NCBI GenBank assembly: GCA_030833605.1
Contig: JAURGV010000054.1
Coordinates: 1 to 11,434, forward strand
Reading direction: 5' to 3'
Source of the DNA: Rhodothermales bacterium
GTDB taxonomy: Bacteria > Bacteroidota > Rhodothermia > Rhodothermales > UBA10348
Length of the DNA stretch: 11,434 nucleotides
The notes beneath the pieces are model-generated. The model was given only the letters and a program-made list of their open reading frames with translations, was not told where the DNA came from and did not search any database. A program made the position numbers and the translations under genes. Positions 1 through 6,519 of the stretch are shown here, in pieces (position 1 is the stretch's first letter; the number at the start of each line of letters is the position of its first letter).

Positions 1-79
1 CGAATATACGATTTGATCTGAACTAGAGGGTCTCCCCATTCGCTTGTTCGGGGTCAGACAAGCTTCAAAGGGGATATGA

Positions 80-1054
80 CTAGTGCGACCAGGAAGTCGG
101 TGAACGGTCCCACCGATGATTCTTTAAGACATCGAGCATCTCTTTGGAAAGAGGACCGCTTTCAGAACAAGCCAAATTGCTTCTGACGTGTTTTAACGCC
201 CGCATTCCGGGTATAACCGTGGTCACGTCTGGGTTGGACAGAATAAAACGCATCGCCATTTCAGGAAGCGTCATGCCATCGCGCAACAACCCTTTCAGTA
301 TTTCCGCCCTTTCCACGCTCGGAATCAAATTCTGAGGTACGAAATACGTATTTCGCCAATCACCCTCTGGCCACTTGGATTGGGCGGTTAAATTTCCGGT
401 CAGTGTGCCTTCGTCAAAGGGCACCCGAGCTATGACCGCTACACCGTTTTCCCTGCAAGCCGGAAAAAGTTCATTTTCAGGGTTTTGGTCAAAAATGTTA
501 TAAATGACTTGCACCGCATCAATAAAACCGCTGATGACGGTTCGGATGCCATTCGATGGCTCCCAACGATTTATGGAGATACCCGTAGCTTTAATTAAGC
601 CTTCCGATTTCAAGTCATCTAGGGCTTGCACCCATCGATCGTCGTCGACCCAATCGTCTTCCCACACATGAAATTGAACTAAATCGAACGATTCCAGCCC
701 AGCATTGGACAGACTCTTTTCGGTGTATTCGCGAATATGGTCGGCTGGAAAACAGTCGTCGAGGAGGAATCCTCGTTTTGAAGGCCACTTCCTGTTTTTG
801 GGAGGAATTTTGGTCGCGGTATACAATTTTCGACCGGGATTTTGCCGAATCAGCCGACCTAACAGGGCTTCGGAGCGGCCTTCGCCGTAGGCGAAGGCCG
901 TATCAAAAAAATTACACCCCAGGTCGACCGACAACTGCAGTGCTTCCAGCGATGCTTCATCGTTGGAATCGGACCAGGAGCCCATTCCCCACATACCGTG
1001 GCCTACTTCACTCACCTTCCAATCCAACCGACCAAATTTTCGCTTTTTACTCAT
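80..1054 (-). CDS. Aldo/keto reductase, NAD(P)H-dependent
   Basis: A 324-residue cytosolic oxidoreductase of the aldo/keto reductase superfamily, a single TIM barrel that reduces aldehydes or ketones with NAD(P)H. The full catalytic tetrad is visible: Asp51 and Tyr56 in FFDTAFAYG, Lys82 in TATKIPP, and His129 in VQFHVW. The C-terminal cofactor loop is also present (VIPGMRALKHVRSNL), where family members bind the 2'-phosphate or adenine of the cofactor. Length is normal for the family and there is no signal peptide. The ATG start gives an N-terminus (KRKFGRLDWKVSEVGHG) that matches the usual beta-hairpin opening of these enzymes; no clear Shine-Dalgarno precedes it. It begins 15 bases after the stop of the upstream amidohydrolase gene on the same strand, so the two are probably co-transcribed. 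The substrate cannot be told from sequence. Family assignment is secure, specific function is not. Confidence 0.93.
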   Translation of the reverse strand: MSKKRKFGRLDWKVSEVGHGMWGMGSWSDSNDEASLEALQLSVDLGCNFFDTAFAYGEGRSEALLGRLIRQNPGRKLYTATKIPPKNRKWPSKRGFLLDDCFPADHIREYTEKSLSNAGLESFDLVQFHVWEDDWVDDDRWVQALDDLKSEGLIKATGISINRWEPSNGIRTVISGFIDAVQVIYNIFDQNPENELFPACRENGVAVIARVPFDEGTLTGNLTAQSKWPEGDWRNTYFVPQNLIPSVERAEILKGLLRDGMTLPEMAMRFILSNPDVTTVIPGMRALKHVRSNLACSESGPLSKEMLDVLKNHRWDRSPTSWSH

Positions 1055-1069
1055 TGCTGTACGCTCTAC

Positions 1070-4000
1070 TTACTTTTCCCAGAAGAAATTGGCACGGGGT
1101 TTCGGATGGTTTCCGATCTCATCCATGGTCCAAGCATCGTATAAACGGCCGTTAATCATCACACTATTGATGGACTCGGAATTTCGAATATCCTCCAAGG
1201 GATTCTTGTCCAAAACCAACAAGTCGGCCAACTTTCCTACTTCCAGCGATCCCAAATCCTTGTCGAGACCCAGATATTCGGCGCCAGAAAGGGTGGCCGA
1301 ACGAAGGGCCTCTAGGTTCGTCATCCCGCCTTGCACAAACATCCAAAGCTCCCAATGAGCGCCCAGTCCTTGACGCTGACCGTGAGCGCCTATCTGAACC
1401 TTACCCCCCCTATCAATCAAATCCTTTGCAGATCGAGCCACCTCTTGGTACTCCCATTCATCATCTGGGACCATGAGCCGCCTTCTTGAACGGGAATCAA
1501 TGGCATCTTTGGGATGGAAATTAAGCAGTCTTTTCTGCTCCCAAACATTGGTGTTTTGGTACCAATAGTACTCCCCGTTTATTCCCCCGTAACTCACCAC
1601 TAACGTTGGTGTATATCCGACTGGGTTTTCGGCCCAAACCGATAGGATATCGTTATACAAGGGCGCAACAGGAATGTTATGCTCAATTCCCGTATGCCCA
1701 TCCAAAATCATTGTTATGTTGGTAAAAAAGGTGGAGCCTCCTTCTGGTACCACCAACATTTCCAACTCTCTCGCTGCCTGTAATACCTGCTGCCGTTGTT
1801 CGCGACGAGGTTGATTGTAGCTTTTTACGGAAAATGCTCCGACTGCTTTCATCCGTCTCATGTGGGAGCGAGCATCCTCTAAATTGTTGATGACCGCTTT
1901 AAAATCCCCGTCGGCTCCATAGAGAATGGTTCCGGTAGAAAAGATGCGCGGGCCTACCGTTAACCCGGCTTTGACCAACTCCGATTGAGCAAAAACGAAG
2001 GACGTATTGGCTGAGGGGTCGTGCGAGGTTGTGACGCCATAGGCCAAGTTGGCGTAATACACCCAGTTTTGTTGGGGGCCGAATCCTTCGTTAAAATGCT
2101 GCGCATGGCCATGAACATCGATCATGCCAGGCATTATAGTTTTCCCTTTCGCATCTATAATCGTGGCTCCCTTGGGAATTGAAACGTTTTTCCCGAGCGC
2201 CGTAATTCGATTGTTTTCAACGACGAGTGTTACCCCTTCCAATACTTCATCCCCTTTCATGGTCACAACGCGGGCATTCGTAAATGCCGTTACGCCTTGT
2301 GGGACGTCGGTTTGCACCTTTAACCCGATGGCCACTCCAGATGAATCAATAGCTGGAAGGTCACTCGGCGCGCCGTCTACAAAGGAAAAGCTGTCTTTAA
2401 GGGAGCGTGTAAAATATTCGGGGCCCAGTACCCAATGCACCGCTTTTGAATTAGGAGCCCAGTGTAGATACATGCCCGCATCCCTCGAAATTTGCTTCAC
2501 AGGAATGGCTTTCGTGTCTTTTGTAAGCTCTAAAGCCGTTCCCGTTTGAGGAAACGGAGCAATAAACGCATTATGTAACTCAGTAAAAGCGACCCATTGA
2601 AAGTCAGGAGACGGGACAATGGTGTTGGCATACTTCAGTTTAAAGTGGAAGCGTTCATCCCCTCCGTCTAGACGCACGCTACGGTATTCTTTCGAGAGAC
2701 CTCCACCAGCAAGAAAGTACACCCGATTATCAGGTCCCACGCGAGCATCCGATCCATTTTCTTGAATAAGCGTCGTGGAACTGCCATCTGCTTTCATCCA
2801 AAACAAACCGGTATTGGTGCTGAAATCCGTTCCCAATAGACCATTCCCGCTTCCTTTTTGGAAAACGATTAGTTTTCCATCCGGCGAGTACCGGGGGGAC
2901 CAAAAGTATCCTTTTTGAGAGGACAGCTTTACCGATGGTCCGCCAGTTGCAGCAACGCGAAAAATGCCTCCCAATTCATTGTCGTCCCATGTGGAGTACA
3001 CAATCCACTTTCCATCTGGGCTAAAACTGGGCTCTCCTTCAAATCGATTATCGGTAGTTACCCTTTTAGGAGTGCCATTAGGAAGCGTTTTCGTCCAAAT
3101 ATGACCAATGGCGTTAAACGCGATGGTGGTGCCGCTGGGCGATGTCGCCACATCACGAATCATTTTAGCATCAAACGTAGGCGGGCTAACGACCTGTGTA
3201 GATTGCGGCGGAGACGTTACCGTTACTGACACGTCTACTGAAAATGGAATTGGGGAAACCGTAGTGTTCGCCAAAGTGGATCCAATTTCGACCTTTTGCA
3301 GATGCCCGCCGGCCCAAATCACAATGTTTTTGTTATCCGGCGTCCATGCGAAGTTTGGATAGACCCCGAAAATAGCCCATGTTTCTTGCTGATCGTGATC
3401 CAAACCCTCATAAATGGGCCTAGAAACGCCCGATTCGATGTCATAAATAAATAGTACCGAGTTTGCCCGATCTCTTCGTACGAAGGCAATAGACTTTCCA
3501 TCCGGCGACGGAACGGGCCGCGCCGATCCACCTTGACCCGTAATTAGGTTCTTGATGCGCCCCGTTTCCCGATCCAGCTGTTTTACGACGTAAATCTGTC
3601 CATTGGGATCTTTATTGTATTGAAACGTCGGGCCCGGAGTCACGTCTTCGCTGAAATAGACGTACCGTCCATCTGGGCTGACGGCTATTTCGTTGCCTTG
3701 ATCTTGTTGATCGTTTTTCTGCTTGGTAAGCTGCATGCCGCTACCACCAGAAATGTGGTACATCCAGACTTCTCCAGCGCCGAGAGATCGCTCGGAGGAA
3801 AAGTGCTTCCGACCCAAGAGGTATTGGCCGTCGGGTGTCCACGCAGGGCCGTTTACCAATCGAAAGTTTTCTGTTGAAACCTGTGCGGGATTGGAGCCAT
3901 CTTGATTCATCACCCACAAATTATCGCCGCCTGCTCTGTCGCTGGTAAACGCTATTTTCGTGCCATCTGGGCTGAATCGAGGCTGAACGTCATATGCGGA

Positions 4001-4270
4001 TCCACCGGAAATTCGAGTCGCTTTTCCACCATCCACAGGCATGGTGTAAATATCGCCCAATACATCAAAAACCAGCAAGGAGCCATCTGGACTTACATCC
4101 ACGGACATCCAGGTCGCTTCAGTAGTAGTAAACTCAACCGTTTTGGTGTCGCCATGTGAGGCTGTGACGTCCCACTTATCGTCGGAGGCGGTCACCGAGC
4201 CACTTTGCTGAGCCGAAAGAGGTGCTGATAGGCTAAGAAGGAGAATGAAAGAGAGAATGGAGCGATACAT
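1070..4270 (-). CDS. Exported TolB-like propeller/amidohydrolase fusion protein
   Basis: A 1066-residue protein in two parts. Residues about 45-625 carry repeated PD40/WD40-like strands with the SPDG signature (near residues 60, 101, 145, 199, 256, 418 and 462), as in the TolB beta-propeller, probably two propellers. Residues about 655-1045 form a metal-dependent amidohydrolase of the imidazolonepropionase-like group: HGH at His720/His722 after strand 1, YGVTTSHD with His750, a candidate carboxylated or metal-site Lys816 (FSVKSYN), His859 and His864 (GHTGIEHN), and a closing composite domain with GSLEVGKLADLLVLDKNP. I chose the ATG at 4270 rather than the one at 4333 because it opens a clean signal peptide (MYRSILSFILLLSLSAPLSA, then QQ), so the mature protein should be periplasmic. 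No Shine-Dalgarno is visible. The position expected to be the last metal-ligand Asp reads GAHGQ with His963. It likely hydrolyses an amide, lactam or peptide bond; the substrate is unknown. The aldo/keto reductase gene follows 15 bases downstream. Confidence 0.9.
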   Translation of the reverse strand: MYRSILSFILLLSLSAPLSAQQSGSVTASDDKWDVTASHGDTKTVEFTTTEATWMSVDVSPDGSLLVFDVLGDIYTMPVDGGKATRISGGSAYDVQPRFSPDGTKIAFTSDRAGGDNLWVMNQDGSNPAQVSTENFRLVNGPAWTPDGQYLLGRKHFSSERSLGAGEVWMYHISGGSGMQLTKQKNDQQDQGNEIAVSPDGRYVYFSEDVTPGPTFQYNKDPNGQIYVVKQLDRETGRIKNLITGQGGSARPVPSPDGKSIAFVRRDRANSVLFIYDIESGVSRPIYEGLDHDQQETWAIFGVYPNFAWTPDNKNIVIWAGGHLQKVEIGSTLANTTVSPIPFSVDVSVTVTSPPQSTQVVSPPTFDAKMIRDVATSPSGTTIAFNAIGHIWTKTLPNGTPKRVTTDNRFEGEPSFSPDGKWIVYSTWDDNELGGIFRVAATGGPSVKLSSQKGYFWSPRYSPDGKLIVFQKGSGNGLLGTDFSTNTGLFWMKADGSSTTLIQENGSDARVGPDNRVYFLAGGGLSKEYRSVRLDGGDERFHFKLKYANTIVPSPDFQWVAFTELHNAFIAPFPQTGTALELTKDTKAIPVKQISRDAGMYLHWAPNSKAVHWVLGPEYFTRSLKDSFSFVDGAPSDLPAIDSSGVAIGLKVQTDVPQGVTAFTNARVVTMKGDEVLEGVTLVVENNRITALGKNVSIPKGATIIDAKGKTIMPGMIDVHGHAQHFNEGFGPQQNWVYYANLAYGVTTSHDPSANTSFVFAQSELVKAGLTVGPRIFSTGTILYGADGDFKAVINNLEDARSHMRRMKAVGAFSVKSYNQPRREQRQQVLQAARELEMLVVPEGGSTFFTNITMILDGHTGIEHNIPVAPLYNDILSVWAENPVGYTPTLVVSYGGINGEYYWYQNTNVWEQKRLLNFHPKDAIDSRSRRRLMVPDDEWEYQEVARSAKDLIDRGGKVQIGAHGQRQGLGAHWELWMFVQGGMTNLEALRSATLSGAEYLGLDKDLGSLEVGKLADLLVLDKNPLEDIRNSESINSVMINGRLYDAWTMDEIGNHPKPRANFFWEK

Positions 4271-4416
4271 AAGTAGGAAGAGGTTTATCGACGGTGCTTG
4301 GAAATGCCCCTCAAGTTCATTCCAATAAATCAATTAATCAAGGTTGGTCCCGAAAACGCGTCCCTAGGCTAGCCATCCTCACTCTGAATAGACGAAAAAC
4401 GAATACTTCAGCCCAT

Positions 4417-4456
4417 AAAAAAGGCCTGAAGACAGCTGTTAACTGTCCCCAGGCCT
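4417..4456 (-). terminator. Intrinsic terminator of the tRNA-Leu gene
   Basis: Read on the minus strand, this is a long hairpin followed by a run of six T. The outer stem AGGCCTG/CAGGCCT (4450-4456 with 4422-4428) encloses a second stem GACAG/CTGTC and a small loop. The T tract is at 4417-4422. It begins 11 bases after the 3' end of the mature tRNA-Leu, so it should end that transcript and separate it from the amidohydrolase gene downstream on the same strand. On the plus strand the hairpin has no T tract, so it appears one-directional. Confidence 0.9.
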
Positions 4457-4467
4457 CTTACCGAGTG

Positions 4468-4552
4468 TACCGAGAGCGGGACTCGAACCCGCACGAGCAA
4501 ATTGCTCAACGGATTTTAAGTCCGTTGCGTCTACCTATTCCGCCATCCCGGC
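4468..4552 (-). tRNA. tRNA-Leu, anticodon UAA
   Basis: An 85-base class II tRNA. Its parts in order are: acceptor strand GCCGGGA, D arm GCG...CGC with the GGTAGA loop, anticodon stem ACGGA/TCCGT around loop CTTAAAA (anticodon TAA at 4518-4516), a long variable arm GAGCA-ATT-TGCTC, T arm GCGGG-TTCGAGT-CCCGC, and a 3' acceptor strand ending TCTCGGT with discriminator A. The long variable arm, discriminator A and UAA anticodon identify leucine, reading UUA and UUG codons. The acceptor stem has two G-U wobbles, including the terminal pair 1-72. CCA is not encoded (CAC follows), so the tail must be added by CCA-adding enzyme. It has its own promoter-like sequence upstream and a strong terminator downstream, so it is probably transcribed alone. 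Confidence 0.96.
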
Positions 4553-4595
4553 AGGGTTTTGATCGGAAGGACAAGCCCTTCATCAAAGCGAAGCG

Positions 4596-4626
4596 CAAAA
4601 CTACCCCATTCCATCAATCGAAACAA
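4596..4626 (-). promoter_or_regulatory. Bacteroidota-type sigma promoter for tRNA-Leu
   Basis: On the minus strand, TTG (4626-4624) is followed after 20 bases by TAGTTTTG (4603-4596). This fits the -33 TTG / -7 TAnnTTTG consensus described for the primary sigma factor of Bacteroidota, at the expected spacing of about 19-21 bases. Transcription would start near 4589-4592, leaving a 5' leader of roughly 37-40 bases before the mature tRNA, to be removed by RNase P. The match is by eye. Its location upstream of a stable RNA gene, where strong promoters are expected, supports it. Confidence 0.65.
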
Positions 4627-4710
4627 CGAGAACTTTAATCTCCACACGGATTTGATACCAAACTCACGCGAATTCGTACATTACGCGTTCGTTAAACAAC
4701 CCAATACGCC

Positions 4711-5508
4711 GTGGATCCCTTTCAAAACGTAGCAAATAACCTTCTACAAAAGGTTCTAACGTATACCGAGCGCTCTTATGCTCCGTATTCCGGAAGAATG
4801 GAGGCCGTTATCATTCTTCTCGAAGATGGTTCGTTTATTCCGGGTGTTCGGGTTGAAAACGCCTCCTTTCAACTCAGTATTTCCGCCCTTCTCAACGCGT
4901 TTACTACTGCCTTCTCCTTGGGGCGCAAAGACATATCGGCCGTTATTTCATCCGTTCCTTTTTCTGAATCGGAGCTTGCTTACACCAGCGCCCTGTCCGG
5001 CTATAGCTGGGAGTTGGTTGGTAGTCAATTGCTTTTAGTCGCCGGAGCACATCTCCCAGTGCCCACCGAAGCGGTTGAAATCATAAAGCATGTTGATCAT
5101 TTTGACCCTCAACGTGGTGTTGAATTAGCCAGAACAGCTTCCCACCACGCCCTAATTCCCCAATCCAATTTTCCGGTGGGTTGTGCCATCGCCTTTCCAT
5201 CTGGCGAGGTAATTACCGGGGCCAATGTCGAACATAGTGATTGGAGCCAAATCCTTTGTGCCGAACGAAATGCGTTGTCTACGGCCATCTCCTACGGACT
5301 CGGCGAAACCAAGGCCATTTACGTTTCTTGCCCTAAACTTCCAGGAGGCACGCCGTGCGGTGCGTGTAGACAAGTTATAGTGGAACTTGCCCCCCATGCA
5401 ACGGTTTGGATGGACCTTGGAAGTGACGCTCCGGCCTCTATGATGGCCACAGAACTATTACCAGGTCACTTTTCTGGCGACGTCCTAAAACGTACACAGA
5501 AGTCATAA
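4711..5508 (+). CDS. cdd: Cytidine deaminase, two-domain, N-terminal domain inactive
   Basis: A 265-residue zinc hydrolase that deaminates cytidine and deoxycytidine to uridine forms in pyrimidine salvage. The C-terminal half (about 140-265) is the active domain. It has NVEHSDW, then CAER with zinc ligand Cys183 and proton-shuttle Glu185, then PCGAC with zinc ligands Cys216 and Cys219, followed by RQ. The N-terminal half (about 12-115) aligns with the same fold (SYAPYSG, then VENASFQLSIS), but where ICAER is expected it reads ISALL, so the zinc Cys is Ser58 and the catalytic Glu is Leu60. This domain lacks PCxxC too and must be vestigial. The GTG start at 4711 is needed to include the conserved SYAPYSG; the next ATG would cut it off. 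No Shine-Dalgarno is seen. It is the first gene of a plus-strand set, 9 bases before the antiporter gene. Activity is inferred from intact C-terminal residues. Confidence 0.9.
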   Translation: MDPFQNVANNLLQKVLTYTERSYAPYSGRMEAVIILLEDGSFIPGVRVENASFQLSISALLNAFTTAFSLGRKDISAVISSVPFSESELAYTSALSGYSWELVGSQLLLVAGAHLPVPTEAVEIIKHVDHFDPQRGVELARTASHHALIPQSNFPVGCAIAFPSGEVITGANVEHSDWSQILCAERNALSTAISYGLGETKAIYVSCPKLPGGTPCGACRQVIVELAPHATVWMDLGSDAPASMMATELLPGHFSGDVLKRTQKS

Positions 5509-5517
5509 TACTTCCAC

Positions 5518-6519
5518 ATGCTCTCCCTTTCTGCTGTTTTTATTCTTGGCTTAGGCATCCTGTATTTGGGAGCGGACTGGTTGGTTCAAGGCGCATCAGC
5601 CGTTGCAAAAAGATTCGGCATTAGACCCCTCATTGTCGGCCTTACCGTGGTGGCCATGGGCACTTCCATCCCGGAGTTTCTTTTAAACTTTTTTGCCGTC
5701 ATGGCCGGCGAGGATGGGCTAGCCATTGGGAATATTATTGGGTCAAACATCAGTAATATCGCTCTCATTTTAGGGGTCAGCGCCGTGCTACTGCCGTTGG
5801 CGTTTGACGGAAACGTATTGCGCAAAGAGTACCCCATGATGCTTGCCGTGACTGGATTGTTTTACATCCTTTCACTGGACGGCGTATTGTCTCGAGTAGA
5901 TGGAATAATTCTACTATCAAGCTTGGTCGCGTTCATGGTCTTCATTGTAAATGACGCGCTAAAACATGCCAAAAACTCATCGCTAGAGCGAGAATCAGTT
6001 CAAGATGAGGAGGTAGATCCCGCCGCAAATGCGTTTACTCGATTCGTTTCCCAGTCCCACATCGCTCCTTATTTCAGAGTGCTTCTAATCATTGCTGGAA
6101 TTGCGGCACTAGCCATCGGTGCACGCCTTATGGTTGATTCGGCCGTTGGGATTGCCGAGTTATTACAAATTGCGCCCATTATTATTGGTCTCACTATTGT
6201 AGCAATTGGCACGAGCCTGCCCGAACTGGCCGCTTCGTTGATGAGCGCTTTCAGAAATGAAAATGACATGGCGGTAGGCAATGTTGTTGGAAGCAACATT
6301 TTGAACATCTTGTTTGTGATTGGATTTGTTGCCGTCATTCGTCCAATGGAAGTAGAGGTTGAGACGCTTCAACTCCATTTTCCGGTCCTAATTGGTTTTT
6401 CGCTGTTGCTATACCCATTGGCGCGAACCAAACACGCGCTGTCACGGATTGACGGTATCCTATTATTGATCGCTTTCGTCGTCTATTTGGTTTGGCTCAT
6501 TTATCCCGAATTGACCTAA
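5518..6519 (+). CDS. Calcium/sodium antiporter, CaCA family (YrbG-like)
   Basis: A 333-residue inner-membrane cation exchanger, the usual length for the bacterial YrbG-like branch, with about ten hydrophobic segments. The two inverted alpha repeats that build the ion pathway are clear. The first has GTSIPE (Glu53) and GSNISN (Asn77); the second has GTSLPE (Glu236) and GSNILN (Asn260). The paired Glu residues and GSN turns bind Ca2+ and Na+ in structures of this family. A polar, acidic loop at about residues 147-180 joins the halves. The ATG start lies 9 bases after the cytidine deaminase stop, with no clear Shine-Dalgarno, and the stop directly abuts the next gene, so translation is probably coupled. 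The ion pair (Ca2+/Na+ versus Ca2+/H+ or another cation) is inferred from the family and not readable from sequence. Confidence 0.93.
   Translation: MLSLSAVFILGLGILYLGADWLVQGASAVAKRFGIRPLIVGLTVVAMGTSIPEFLLNFFAVMAGEDGLAIGNIIGSNISNIALILGVSAVLLPLAFDGNVLRKEYPMMLAVTGLFYILSLDGVLSRVDGIILLSSLVAFMVFIVNDALKHAKNSSLERESVQDEEVDPAANAFTRFVSQSHIAPYFRVLLIIAGIAALAIGARLMVDSAVGIAELLQIAPIIIGLTIVAIGTSLPELAASLMSAFRNENDMAVGNVVGSNILNILFVIGFVAVIRPMEVEVETLQLHFPVLIGFSLLLYPLARTKHALSRIDGILLLIAFVVYLVWLIYPELT

Noticed and set aside
36..55. CCCC/GGGG inverted repeat near the left edge, possible terminator of the aldo/keto reductase operon
   Set aside because: Only four base pairs with a 12-base loop and no T run on either strand.
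778..1155. Plus-strand frame of 125 codons antisense to the aldo/keto reductase
   Set aside because: Shadow of two well-supported minus-strand genes, low-complexity arginine-rich product, spans the gap between them.
2870..4100. Repeated short motif resembling CCATCTGGGCT at irregular intervals
   Set aside because: It is the reverse complement of codons for the SPDG motif of the TolB-like propeller repeats and so reflects protein structure, not a DNA repeat element.
4271..4333. A 21-codon N-terminal extension of the amidohydrolase gene to the ATG at 4333
   Set aside because: The extension would place polar residues before a clean signal peptide that starts exactly at the internal Met encoded at 4270-4268.
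4294..4638. Plus-strand frame of 114 codons
   Set aside because: It runs antisense across the tRNA-Leu gene and its terminator, and its translation has no recognisable domain.
4651..4684. Possible promoter for the cytidine deaminase operon (TTTG, 22 bases, TACATTAC)
   Set aside because: The downstream element lacks the TTTG end of the consensus and the spacing is slightly long; too weak to list as a feature.
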